A stretch of DNA of 44,370 nucleotides from Flavobacteriaceae bacterium (GTDB taxonomy: Bacteria > Bacteroidota > Bacteroidia > Flavobacteriales > Flavobacteriaceae). This document shows, piece after piece, positions 25,962-34,705 of this stretch. Both the position numbers and the translations under genes were made by a program. Position 1 is the stretch's first letter; each line of letters begins with the position of its first letter. Location: positions 1 through 44,370 of the forward strand of contig JAHEHE010000014.1 of assembly GCA_024644725.1 (NCBI GenBank), read 5' to 3'. Under the pieces are notes generated by a model. The model was not told the origin of the DNA, made no database searches, and was given only the letters and a program-made list of their open reading frames with translations.

Positions 25962-26354
25962 CTAGTTTAAACCTTTCCAGTCTATTTTGATGTAACCCGG
26001 GTCGCCGAGCGAATTCAATCCTGACTTGGCTTCACTCCCCGAATCGGCCTCAAACATCAGAACCAGGTTGTTTCGCAATTCGGATCGCGAGGTTCCAATG
26101 GTCTCAACACCAATTTTCGCGTGGTAGTTTGAGGTTCTGTCCAGTTTTACATTTTCAAAAACTTGGACTTCACCGTTGTTCGGACCGACTATGGTCACGG
26201 TAGCTTCGATGTTTTCGGCATTGATGTGAAATTCATGGTCCCCGAAATCATTGAAAAGCAGGGTCCCGGAAATTTCTTTGACGTCATTGGTCGAACAGGA
26301 AATAAACAGTAGGGCATAGCAACAGAGAACACCCATCGCAACAATCTTCTTCAT
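25962..26354 (-). CDS. Small lipoprotein, unknown family
   Basis: A 130-residue lipoprotein starting at ATG 26354; an upstream start at 26363 adds only three residues. The lipobox LLFISC puts lipid on Cys20. The mature part is predicted beta-rich (ISGTLLFNDFGDHEFHI, EATVTIVGPNNGEVQVFENVKL). I do not recognise a family. The gene stands alone between smpB and ppc; a one-mismatch -7 box (TAGGTTTA) lies roughly 30 bases upstream. Confidence 0.7.
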   Translation of the reverse strand: MKKIVAMGVLCCYALLFISCSTNDVKEISGTLLFNDFGDHEFHINAENIEATVTIVGPNNGEVQVFENVKLDRTSNYHAKIGVETIGTSRSELRNNLVLMFEADSGSEAKSGLNSLGDPGYIKIDWKGLN

Positions 26355-26483
26355 AGCATCCACGTTAAAGGTTATTGTTAATGATTAAACCTATAACGCT
26401 TGCTAACAGGTGTTTATTGCGTTTGAGTTGATGTTTTCATTTGCTCCAATCCCCTGTTGCCGATTCGAGTCGTAAATTCGGCC

Positions 26484-29069
26484 TTATGCCGAGTTTCTGC
26501 TGGCGTTGATGTTGCCGAAGAGTGATCTTGTTATGATCTTTTCATAAACCGCTCTTTTCGACTGATCCGCCTCAGATTCACCCTGGAGGTCCTTGACCTT
26601 CTTGAGTGCGTACTGTTGAATGGTCAGGAGCGGCAGCACAATCTCCTCGCGGACTTCAATGGAGGCTTTGCTCTCCGGATAGTCCTGCATCAGTTCGGTT
26701 TGGTTGGCCAACTTCAACACCAAACGCTTCGAATTTAGGAACTCAGCGTAGATCAAACGCCAAAACTCTCCGAATTCGGGATCGTTTTCCATGTAACGCG
26801 TCAGGTCGAAAAAGGATTTTTTCATGGACATCATGCTGTTGTCAATAAGGCTTTTGAAAAATTTGGAGTTGTTATAGAAACGAACCACTTCTTCGAAACG
26901 CCCTTCATCTTCAAATTTCTGCAAGGCTGAGCCCACGCCAAAGAATCCCGGGACATTTTGTTTGAGCTGACTCCATGAGCCAACAAAGGGAATGGCCCTG
27001 AGATCACTGAAATCCAACGTGTCGGAACTCTTGCGTTTCGAGGGACGACTGCCTATGTTGGTCTTTGCATAGTATTTCAAGGTGCTCATTCTCTCCAGGT
27101 AAGCCAAAAACTTGGGATGACTCTTAAAATCACTGTAGGCCTTATAGCTGCGTGTCGCAAGATCGTTCATCAAAGCCACTTCATCCTCATTAAGTCGATT
27201 GTTCCCGGCGTCAAAAATCTCATTGCTGACTCCGGAGCTCATCAATTGCTCCAGGTTGTACTGGGAAGAGTCAATCGTGCCAAAGTTGGAGCTGATGGTT
27301 TGACCCTGGATGGTGAGTTGAATTTCCTGATTCTCAATTGTCGGTCCTAAAGAGGCATAGAATTGATGTGTTTTACCTCCACCCCGGGCGGGTGGGCCGC
27401 CTCGTCCGTCAAAGAAAATGACCTTTATATTGTGCTTTCTCGATATTCTGCTGAGTTCTTCCTTGGCCTTGAAAATCGACCAGTTTGCCATCAGGTAGCC
27501 TCCGTCTTTCGTTCCGTCGGAAAAACCCAGCATAATGGTTTGCTGGTTTCCTCTTTGGCGAACGTGTTCCCTGTAAACTTCATCCCTGTAAAGTATTTCC
27601 ATTACGTTTGAGGCCCTTTTCAAATCATCTACCGTTTCAAAGAGCGGAATGATGTCAACCGGCAGCTGATCAGGAAAACCCGACATCTTCAGCATGGCAA
27701 ATACTTCCATGACATTGACGGCACTTTGGTTGTTGCTGATGATGTATCGATTTGCTCCTTTTTCACCGTTTTTATACTGGATTTCTTTGATGGCTTGCAT
27801 CGATCCCAGAGTTTTCCGAACCATTTCATCTTTGAAAGAAGACTTGTCAGCCGATACGGAAAGCCCGCCGAGGATTTTAACCCGGTCTTTCTCGCTGAGC
27901 TCTTCGTAATCACCTGGAAGCGCATTTGGATCTTTCTTTAGAATATGATCGACGATCTTTTCAAATACTCCATGGTGAACCCGGCTGTCCTGGCGAATGT
28001 CAAGAGAAGCAAAGTGAAACCCAAAAATCCGAACCTTGTGAATCAGGTCTTTCAGCTCAGTCAGATAGAGCGATTGATATTCCTCGATCAAAAGCTTCTT
28101 AATGCTTAACAGCCCTTCCATGAATTCATCGAGACCGATAATGATCTTTCCGGGTTCAATAAAGCTTTGATAGAGTTTTTTCTCAAGATCCAGAACAATA
28201 TCGGAGACCTTCCTAAAGGTGAGCTTTCTCCGCAACTTCCTGAGGTCGCGATAGTAGTTTCGCAAAATCGCCTGACGGAGACGATCCGCTACTTGAAGGG
28301 TGATCTCCGTAGTAACAAAAGGATTTCCATCCCGATCTCCTCCCGGCCAGAACCCAAGGTTGACAAATTCATTGTGTACATCCTTGTCTTCGTAAATGTT
28401 GCTTTCGATATAATTGTAAATACTGCTGGCTGAATGGTAAAAGATGTTTTCCAGGTACCAGATGAGATTGATAGCCTCATCGTATGGCGTGGGCTTTTCG
28501 GATTTCAAGAACGGCGTGATGCCCAATTGAGCCAATAGTTTTTTTATTCGGGTAATGTCATTCTCTTCAATGGCCGTGGTCAAATCCGTGATAATTCCCA
28601 GAACGGAACCTGGATAGAATTGGGTGGGGTGGGCGGTAAGAACGATACGTACTTTGAATTCATCCAAAAAATTCTGAAGCGCCTCTTTTTTGTTCTGTGC
28701 AAAGGCCTCCTCCTTTACATTTCGCAGGGTGCCTTTTCCATCGAGGTTGTTCATGATCGGAAACGCGGCATCCTCAATGGCATCAAAGAGGACCACTTGC
28801 CTCTCTATGTATTGAATGAACTTGAACATCAGATCGATTTTGTCCTGCTCCGTTGCGTCTTCCTGGTATTTTTCGAAAAAGCGGTCCAAAATCTCCACAG
28901 GGGTGCGCCCCTTCTCAAAACCCTTTCTACACTCGTTGTTCAACAAGGGCATCATTACCCCCGTGTTGCTGATGTTGTCAAAAGGCAGGGTTATGAAGAT
29001 GCTGTTAAAGATCTGGTATTTGGTAAGTACGTTCTGATTGAACCTTTTCGATTTCGGTTGTGCGTTCAT
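26484..29069 (-). CDS. ppc: Phosphoenolpyruvate carboxylase
   Basis: Converts phosphoenolpyruvate and bicarbonate to oxaloacetate to refill the TCA cycle. I chose ATG 29069 (861 residues) because a perfect -7 box lies between it and an earlier ATG at 29108. Catalytic motifs are present: VLTAHPTQFYPGS with the active histidine, GFWPGGDRDGNPF, LGFSDGTKDGGYLMANW, and FFDGRGGPPARGGGKTH. HPTQ replaces the more usual HPTE and the protein ends RNSA rather than the usual Asn-Thr-Gly; see findings. It is separated from clpB by a strong terminator. Confidence 0.96.
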   Translation of the reverse strand: MNAQPKSKRFNQNVLTKYQIFNSIFITLPFDNISNTGVMMPLLNNECRKGFEKGRTPVEILDRFFEKYQEDATEQDKIDLMFKFIQYIERQVVLFDAIEDAAFPIMNNLDGKGTLRNVKEEAFAQNKKEALQNFLDEFKVRIVLTAHPTQFYPGSVLGIITDLTTAIEENDITRIKKLLAQLGITPFLKSEKPTPYDEAINLIWYLENIFYHSASSIYNYIESNIYEDKDVHNEFVNLGFWPGGDRDGNPFVTTEITLQVADRLRQAILRNYYRDLRKLRRKLTFRKVSDIVLDLEKKLYQSFIEPGKIIIGLDEFMEGLLSIKKLLIEEYQSLYLTELKDLIHKVRIFGFHFASLDIRQDSRVHHGVFEKIVDHILKKDPNALPGDYEELSEKDRVKILGGLSVSADKSSFKDEMVRKTLGSMQAIKEIQYKNGEKGANRYIISNNQSAVNVMEVFAMLKMSGFPDQLPVDIIPLFETVDDLKRASNVMEILYRDEVYREHVRQRGNQQTIMLGFSDGTKDGGYLMANWSIFKAKEELSRISRKHNIKVIFFDGRGGPPARGGGKTHQFYASLGPTIENQEIQLTIQGQTISSNFGTIDSSQYNLEQLMSSGVSNEIFDAGNNRLNEDEVALMNDLATRSYKAYSDFKSHPKFLAYLERMSTLKYYAKTNIGSRPSKRKSSDTLDFSDLRAIPFVGSWSQLKQNVPGFFGVGSALQKFEDEGRFEEVVRFYNNSKFFKSLIDNSMMSMKKSFFDLTRYMENDPEFGEFWRLIYAEFLNSKRLVLKLANQTELMQDYPESKASIEVREEIVLPLLTIQQYALKKVKDLQGESEADQSKRAVYEKIITRSLFGNINASRNSA

Positions 29070-29087
29070 GCTGATGCTTTGGTTTGA

Positions 29088-29095
29088 CAAATTTA
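29088..29095 (-). promoter_or_regulatory. -7 promoter box of ppc
   Basis: Minus-strand TAAATTTG matches TAnnTTTG exactly, 18 bases upstream of ATG 29069, with a TTG 23 bases further upstream at the outer limit of the known spacing. It decides the start codon: an ATG at 29108 would be upstream of the transcript. Confidence 0.6.
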
Positions 29096-29162
29096 ACAAG
29101 ATTAGCATGAAATCATCTCAAGTGTTTGAGATTTGACAAGATTTGAATCTATGTACGATATC

Positions 29163-29194
29163 AAAAAAATGGCCGACTGTTCAATCAGTCGGCC
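29163..29194 (-). terminator. Intrinsic terminator after clpB
   Basis: A perfect 9-bp stem GGCCGACTG / CAGTCGGCC with a 6-base loop (29171-29194), followed on the minus strand by an A and then seven Ts (29169-29163). It sits 23 bases beyond the clpB stop and would end that transcript before ppc. Confidence 0.88.
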
Positions 29195-29216
29195 AAAGCA
29201 ATTAGAAAACCTTTTG

Positions 29217-31808
29217 TTATTCCTTGTTTCTGAATACGAGTTGGTCATCAAAAGCATCCAGAAGTATTTTGCTCGTTGCTGTTATATTTCCCTTGAGCAG
29301 TTCTTTCGACAGGTTGTTGAGCACTTCCTTTTGAATGACACGTTTGATCGGACGAGCTCCAAATTGAGGATTGAATCCTTTCACAGACAGACTGTCAAGG
29401 GCGTCATCGGTCCAGGTCAATTCGATGTTCTTTTCCTTGAGCATTCGTGACAAGCCATGCAACTGAAGTTCAACTATGCTTCTCACTTCTTCCTTATTCA
29501 AGGGAGTGAACATGATGATCTCATCGATTCGGTTCAAAAACTCGGGTCTAATGGTCTTTTTCAAAAGGCCCAGAACCTCAAGTTTTGTGGTTTCCAGAAC
29601 TACGTCGCGAGCTTCCATGTCCATATTCTCAAAATTCTCCTGTATGATATGGGCCCCCATATTCGATGTCATGATAATGATCGTATTTCTGAAATTGGCC
29701 ACGCGACCTTTGTTGTCAGTCAGACGCCCCTCGTCCAGCACCTGCAACAGGATGTTGAAGGTGTCGGGATGGGCCTTTTCGATCTCGTCGAGAAGGATTA
29801 CCGAGTAAGGCTTTCGCCTAACCGCTTCGGTCAACTGCCCTCCTTCATCATAGCCAACATAGCCTGGAGGCGCACCGATCAACCGGCTTACGGCATGACG
29901 CTCCTGGTATTCGCTCATGTCAATGCGGGTCATGGCACTCTCATCATCGAACAGGTAATCCGCCAATGCTTTTGCAAGCTCTGTTTTTCCAACGCCGGTC
30001 GTACCTAGAAAAAGGAAGCTTCCGATTGGCTTTTTACTGTCCTGCAAACCAGCACGTGAACGACGTACTGCATCCGAAACCGCTTCGATGGCCTCATCCT
30101 GACCGATGACGCGCTTGTGCAGTTCCTCTTCGAGATGCAACAGCTTTTCGCGGTCACTTTGAAGCATCTTCTGAACGGGAATCCCGGTCCATTTAGCCAC
30201 GACTTCTGCGATGTCCTCGCTGGTCACCTCCTCTTTGATCAGGGAATTCTCCTGACTCTTGTCCATTTCTTCCTGCAGTGCAGCCAGTCTTTCCTCTTCC
30301 TCTTTGATTTTTCCATATCGGATCTCAGCGACGAGCCCATAGTTTCCTTCGCGTTCGGCACGTTCTGCCTCCAATTTGTAAGTTTCGATCTTTTCTTTTG
30401 TTCCCTGCACCTTGTCAACGATCTCCTTTTCACTGGTCCATTTGGCATTGACCTCATTGCGCATTTCCTTCAAATTGGCCAGTTCTTCCTGCAACAGCTT
30501 CATCTTCTTTTTGTCATTCTCTCTTTTAATGGCCTCGAGCTCAATTTCAAGCTGCATGATTTTTCGATCCAACACATCGAGTTCCTCAGGTTTGGAATTG
30601 ATCTCCATTCGAAGTTTGGAAGCGGCCTCATCCATGAGATCGATCGCCTTGTCGGGAAGGAAACGATCCGAAATATATCGTTGCGACAACTCAACGGCAG
30701 AAATGATTGCGCTGTCTTTGATCTGCACCTTGTGGTGATTCTCGTACTTGTCTTTGATTCCCCTGAGAATGGATATGGCACTCTCGGTGTCGGGCTCATT
30801 GACTACCACTTTTTGAAACCTACGCTCAAGCGCCTTGTCCTTTTCAAAGTGCTTCTGATACTCATCCAGTGTAGTTGCCCCAATGGCACGCAGTTCTCCC
30901 CGGGCGAGAGCAGGTTTCAGAATATTCGCAGCGTCCATCGCACCCTGGCCGCCACCAGCTCCTACAAGAGTGTGAATCTCATCGATGAACAAAACGATTT
31001 CTCCATCCGAAGAAATCACTTCTTTGACCACTGATTTCAATCTTTCCTCGAATTCACCTTTGTACTTGGCACCTGCGATCAGGGCGCCCATATCAAGGGA
31101 ATAGATCACCTTGTTCTGAAGGTTTTCAGGCACATCGCCTTTTACGATCCTGTGAGCCAATCCTTCGGCAATTGCCGTCTTACCCGTACCGGGTTCACCG
31201 ATGAGGATAGGATTGTTTTTGGTTCTTCTGGAAAGGATTTGCAAAATTCTTCGAATCTCCTCATCCCGTCCGATTACGGGATCCAGCTTTCCGTCATTTG
31301 CCAATTGATTCAGGTTCTTTGCGTATTTGCTGAGTGCATTATAAGTTTCCTCTGCGCTTTGGGAAGTGACTTTGTTGCCCTTTCTGAGTTCCTCAATGGC
31401 GTTGAGCAAATCTTTCTCATTAATGCCATTGTCCTTCATCAACTGGGAAGTTTCGCCTTTTGATTTAAAAATGGCCAGGATGAGATGTTCAAGTGACACG
31501 TACTCGTCCTTCATTTTCTTAGCAATGTTCCCAGCTTCAATTAAAGTCTTGTTGCTCTCCCTCGAGAGCATAACATCTCCTCCTTCAACCTTCGGAAAAC
31601 TTTTGAGAATGCTGTCCAGCGTGTTTTGGAAGAGATCCACGTTCACCCCCAATTTATTTAATATAAAAGGAGTAACGTTCTCGTCAATCTCGAAAATCCC
31701 TTTGAGAATATGGGCATTTTCGATTTGTTGTTGACCATGGCCCTGGGCGATCTGTTGCGCCTGTTGCACGGCCTCTTGTGATTTTATTGTATAGTTGTTA
31801 AAGTTCAT
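29217..31808 (-). CDS. clpB: ATP-dependent disaggregase ClpB
   Basis: A 863-residue Hsp100 chaperone that pulls aggregated proteins apart together with DnaK. It has the N-terminal Clp repeat domain (1-145), first AAA+ domain with Walker [10 protein letters not shown] near 207, the long middle coiled coil (about 410-530) and second AAA+ domain with Walker [10 protein letters not shown] and [20 protein letters not shown]. Length and domain order are standard. It starts at ATG 31808. I see no CIRCE element upstream but there is a short perfect inverted repeat about 66 bases before the start. Confidence 0.97.
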   Translation of the reverse strand: MNFNNYTIKSQEAVQQAQQIAQGHGQQQIENAHILKGIFEIDENVTPFILNKLGVNVDLFQNTLDSILKSFPKVEGGDVMLSRESNKTLIEAGNIAKKMKDEYVSLEHLILAIFKSKGETSQLMKDNGINEKDLLNAIEELRKGNKVTSQSAEETYNALSKYAKNLNQLANDGKLDPVIGRDEEIRRILQILSRRTKNNPILIGEPGTGKTAIAEGLAHRIVKGDVPENLQNKVIYSLDMGALIAGAKYKGEFEERLKSVVKEVISSDGEIVLFIDEIHTLVGAGGGQGAMDAANILKPALARGELRAIGATTLDEYQKHFEKDKALERRFQKVVVNEPDTESAISILRGIKDKYENHHKVQIKDSAIISAVELSQRYISDRFLPDKAIDLMDEAASKLRMEINSKPEELDVLDRKIMQLEIELEAIKRENDKKKMKLLQEELANLKEMRNEVNAKWTSEKEIVDKVQGTKEKIETYKLEAERAEREGNYGLVAEIRYGKIKEEEERLAALQEEMDKSQENSLIKEEVTSEDIAEVVAKWTGIPVQKMLQSDREKLLHLEEELHKRVIGQDEAIEAVSDAVRRSRAGLQDSKKPIGSFLFLGTTGVGKTELAKALADYLFDDESAMTRIDMSEYQERHAVSRLIGAPPGYVGYDEGGQLTEAVRRKPYSVILLDEIEKAHPDTFNILLQVLDEGRLTDNKGRVANFRNTIIIMTSNMGAHIIQENFENMDMEARDVVLETTKLEVLGLLKKTIRPEFLNRIDEIIMFTPLNKEEVRSIVELQLHGLSRMLKEKNIELTWTDDALDSLSVKGFNPQFGARPIKRVIQKEVLNNLSKELLKGNITATSKILLDAFDDQLVFRNKE

Positions 31809-31873
31809 CTGTTCTCTTTTTGTTCAATGCAACAATGTCAAATAGTGTTCCAATAAGACATTCAGAACAAATG

Positions 31874-31888
31874 CAGACAAAATGTCTG
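31874..31888. repeat. Short perfect inverted repeat upstream of clpB
   Basis: CAGACA-AAA-TGTCTG: 6-bp perfect arms around 3 bases, in the 130-base gap between clpB and the terminator of the TlpA-like gene. It may be an operator or a small leader hairpin of clpB. It is not CIRCE (TTAGCACTC arms). Confidence 0.4.
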
Positions 31889-31937
31889 AAATTAAGCCGG
31901 TTAAGTGACTTTTTGACGGACTTAAACCTTAAGGCAT

Positions 31938-31962
31938 AAAAAAACCCGTGACAGAGCACGGG
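31938..31962 (-). terminator. Intrinsic terminator after the TlpA-like gene
   Basis: A CCCGTG / CACGGG stem with a 6-base loop (31962-31945 on the minus strand) followed by seven Ts (31944-31938). It lies 27 bases after the stop of the TlpA-like lipoprotein gene and separates it from clpB. Confidence 0.88.
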
Positions 31963-31989
31963 CTTGGTATGGATTTCGAAAATCGAATT

Positions 31990-33003
31990 TTAAATATTCA
32001 GACTGCTCAAAAGTTCCTTGAGTCTCGGGTCTGAGGGTCTCGGTGCATTGGCATCGTAAATGTTGCCTTCCGGATCGATTAGAATGAACCTAGGAATCCC
32101 GGTGATGTTGTAAGAGGTCACGAAATCGGAGTTCCAATCCTTGTCCGCCATGATCTGAATGCCCTGGAGGTTCTGATCCTTAACCATCTGCAACCATTTT
32201 TCCTTGTTCTCGATTTTGTCGATGGATAGGCTGACAATAGCGAGGTCCTTCCCGTCATACTGCTCATCCAACTCCTTTAAGAAAGGTATTTCTCTCTTGC
32301 ACGGACCGCACCATGTCGCCCATACATCAACGTAGACAAATTTTCCCTTCAAGTCTTCCAGGGAAATATTTTTTCCATTGATGTCAGGGTAGTTGAATTT
32401 GGGTGATGGCTGCCCTTTTTTCAGGCTGGTGACATTGTAATGCTCCGAGGGATAGTTTGACACATAAAAATTAATCAGGTCGTTATTGGCTTTTCTTTCC
32501 AGTTCAATCACTTCCGGATCGAGTCCCTCGGCCTCATCGAGCATCGACTCCATTTTGTATTTCACATCCATGATCTTTGCATCGAAATCCTCTTTATCCA
32601 ATTCAAAGTATGCCTGGTAATTGTTGAGCTCTTCTCTATTTATGAATTGCAGTTTCTCGTTGAGGTAGTTGTTTGTAACGGCTCCGTTCCCTTCGAAGCG
32701 TACTGAAGCAGGAAAATCTTTCGCATCAAAATTCATTGACAGGTCGTATCCGTTCTTCAGGTAAAGAAAAGACTGCAAGGTTCCATCGTTGAATCCGTGA
32801 AAACCATTGGTCACCTTCAAGGTGTCCTGAAAACTTCCATCTTCATCAATGGCAATTTCTTTTTTATAATTCTTTCCCATTACAGTCAGCATGCTGCTTT
32901 GGGAGTTATCCACTTTTCCCGTCAGCATAACGTAGTTCTTGGGCGCTTCGTTGGCACATGAGAGCAACCCAAGGCTGATCAGCAGGATCAATAATTTCTT
33001 CAT
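31990..33003 (-). CDS. TlpA-like thioredoxin-fold lipoprotein
   Basis: A 337-residue lipoprotein: lipobox LLSC with Cys16. The N-terminal part (25-195) is a DUF4369-like beta domain and helical linker, common in Bacteroidetes thiol reductases; the C-terminal thioredoxin-like domain (about 197-330) carries the redox motif WCGPC at 231-235 and a cis-Pro in TGIPRFILID. Its role is disulfide reduction in the periplasm, perhaps cytochrome c maturation or repair. It is divergent from the transketolase N-terminal gene and ends at a clear terminator. Confidence 0.92.
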   Translation of the reverse strand: MKKLLILLISLGLLSCANEAPKNYVMLTGKVDNSQSSMLTVMGKNYKKEIAIDEDGSFQDTLKVTNGFHGFNDGTLQSFLYLKNGYDLSMNFDAKDFPASVRFEGNGAVTNNYLNEKLQFINREELNNYQAYFELDKEDFDAKIMDVKYKMESMLDEAEGLDPEVIELERKANNDLINFYVSNYPSEHYNVTSLKKGQPSPKFNYPDINGKNISLEDLKGKFVYVDVWATWCGPCKREIPFLKELDEQYDGKDLAIVSLSIDKIENKEKWLQMVKDQNLQGIQIMADKDWNSDFVTSYNITGIPRFILIDPEGNIYDANAPRPSDPRLKELLSSLNI

Positions 33004-33027
33004 TTTTCTTTATTTTTTTGATTGCTG

Positions 33028-33035
33028 CAAATTTA
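33028..33035 (-). promoter_or_regulatory. -7 promoter box of the TlpA-like gene
   Basis: Minus-strand TAAATTTG matches TAnnTTTG exactly, 24 bases upstream of ATG 33003. No well-spaced -33 element is seen. Confidence 0.55.
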
Positions 33036-33108
33036 GGCTATTCCATCAAATAAAAAGTGTCACATTTGTTAAACTAAAAATAAATCATGTGCTCAGTTAG
33101 CTTGTTTC

Positions 33109-33149
33109 GACCGGTTTCCGTTGAATCTGAAACGGTGAGAATGACGTCA
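33109..33149. other. Inverted repeats in the divergent tlpA/transketolase gap
   Basis: The 231-base gap (33004-33234) holds, besides two promoter boxes, an imperfect repeat ACCGGTTTC (33110-33118) / GAAACGGT (33129-33136) with one bulge, and 6 bases later a perfect 8-bp palindrome TGACGTCA (33142-33149). They lie about 60-95 bases before the transketolase -7 box and could be regulator sites; nothing identifies the regulator. Confidence 0.3.
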
Positions 33150-33205
33150 CTTTCACTTCCGAAAATAATTTTCACGAAAAATTCGACATATCCCTTCGAG
33201 TTTAC

Positions 33206-33213
33206 TAATTTTG
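33206..33213 (+). promoter_or_regulatory. -7 promoter box of transketolase N-terminal gene
   Basis: TAATTTTG matches TAnnTTTG exactly, 21 bases upstream of ATG 33235, giving a leader of about 15 bases. Confidence 0.58.
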
Positions 33214-33234
33214 CCACCTTAAAAGTGCTTCAAT

Positions 33235-34080
33235 ATGCCTACAGTAAGTGAGTTAAAGGATTTTGCAACCCAGGTCAGACGAGACATAGTACGAATGGTG
33301 AACGCCGTAAATTCAGGCCATCCCGGCGGTTCCTTGGGATGCACCGAATTCATGACAGCCATGTACCAGGAGATTCTCGACTACTCTGCTGATTTTGACA
33401 TGGACGGAAAAGGGGAGGACCTTTTCTTTTTGTCGAATGGACATATTTCTCCCGTACTTTACAGTGTTCTGGCCCGAAGTGGATTTTTTCCTGTGAAGGA
33501 GCTGTCTACGTTCAGAAAGATCAATACTCGTTTGCAAGGTCATCCAACAACTCATGAGGGTTTGCCGGGAGTTCGGATGTCAGCCGGCTCTCTTGGTCAG
33601 GGATTGAGTGTGGCCATCGGTGCGGCCTGTGCGAAAAAATTGAATGGTGACGATCACCTGGTGTATTCACTCCACGGTGACGGGGAGCTTCAGGAGGGTC
33701 AGATCTGGGAAGCTGCTATGTTTGCCGCCGGTAAAAACGTGGACAACCTGATCTCGACCGTGGACTACAACCTCAAACAAATTGACGGAGCGACTGACGA
33801 CGTCATGCCGTTAGGGGATCTTCGAGCCAAATTTGAGGCTTTCGGTTGGATCGTCCTGGAAATTGAAAATGGAAATGACATGGAGCAGGTGCTGGAAGGC
33901 ATGCGCCGGGCTCAAAAAGAAACAGGACAAGGAAAACCTGTTTGCGTGCTGATGCACACGGAAATGGGCAACGGAGTGGACTTCATGATGGGCACCCACG
34001 CCTGGCACGGAAAAGCGCCTAATGATGAGCAATTGGAAATTGCCCTTGCGCAGAACCCTGAAACCCTGGGAGACTACTGA
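33235..34080 (+). CDS. tkt: Transketolase, N-terminal subunit
   Basis: The thiamine-diphosphate binding half of transketolase (281 residues). It has NSGHPGGSLGCTEF near residue 25, GSLGQGLSVAIGAA, and the cofactor motif HGDGELQEGQIWEAAMFA followed by STVDYNLKQIDG. Length equals the usual N-terminal subunit of split transketolases. Its partner is at 22962-23915 on the other strand. The gene's 3' end overlaps that of the convergent TRIC gene by 7 bases. Confidence 0.94.
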   Translation: MPTVSELKDFATQVRRDIVRMVNAVNSGHPGGSLGCTEFMTAMYQEILDYSADFDMDGKGEDLFFLSNGHISPVLYSVLARSGFFPVKELSTFRKINTRLQGHPTTHEGLPGVRMSAGSLGQGLSVAIGAACAKKLNGDDHLVYSLHGDGELQEGQIWEAAMFAAGKNVDNLISTVDYNLKQIDGATDDVMPLGDLRAKFEAFGWIVLEIENGNDMEQVLEGMRRAQKETGQGKPVCVLMHTEMGNGVDFMMGTHAWHGKAPNDEQLEIALAQNPETLGDY

Positions 34081-34679
34081 TAGAAAGTAGGAAGTTGCCA
34101 CTTGAAACGCACGGCGATCAAACGTACAATGATCACCATCAGCGTTGTCAGGAGTTGATTCACCCATACTTCAACCTGAAGGTAATTCAGAACAATGAAG
34201 GTTGTAGCGCCGATAATGCAAGCTGTAGCATAGATTTCTCTGTGAAATATAAGCGGACTCTCGTTACTGAGGGTGTCGCGAATCACTCCACCGAAAGTAG
34301 CTGTGATCATTCCCAGTGATACACATATAATAGAGTGAAAGCCATGTTGAATTCCAATCTCGGTTCCGATAATGGTGAAGATTCCCAATCCGATGGCGTC
34401 AAACAAGAAAAGAGAGCGACTGAGATATCCGATTTTCTTTCTGAGCAAAATGGCCAGAACGACTGAGATGAAGATGGTGTAGATATAATTCAGGTCAGAC
34501 ATCCAGGTGATGGGATAGGTATTGATCAGCACATCGCGCAAGGTTCCACCACCCACAGCCGTAACGAAGGCGATAACAAAAATACCGAAGCCATCCATTT
34601 TTTTGTTGATCGCAAACAGCGCCCCTGAAATTGCGAAGGCAGCCGTTCCTGCCAGGTCCCAAATATTGAAAATAGTCAT
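34074..34679 (-). CDS. TRIC/UPF0126 family membrane channel
   Basis: A 201-residue integral membrane protein with seven helices arranged as two similar halves. The paired motifs FVTAVGGGTLRDVL and ITATFGGVIRDTL are the hallmark of UPF0126, the bacterial relatives of trimeric intracellular cation channels (YadS, YicG). It is thought to move cations such as potassium; some members have been linked to glycine transport. The start ATG 34679 lies 26 bases after the MltF stop on the same strand. Confidence 0.9.
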   Translation of the reverse strand: MTIFNIWDLAGTAAFAISGALFAINKKMDGFGIFVIAFVTAVGGGTLRDVLINTYPITWMSDLNYIYTIFISVVLAILLRKKIGYLSRSLFLFDAIGLGIFTIIGTEIGIQHGFHSIICVSLGMITATFGGVIRDTLSNESPLIFHREIYATACIIGATTFIVLNYLQVEVWVNQLLTTLMVIIVRLIAVRFKWQLPTFYQ

Positions 34680-34705
34680 TGCTTGAAGGTTTGAGAAAAA
34701 GGCTA

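Noticed and set aside
30117-31034. Plus-strand open frame of 305 codons opposite clpB
   Set aside because: It is a mirror of the clpB coiled coil; leucine/phenylalanine-rich composition is an artefact of antisense to Glu/Lys codons.
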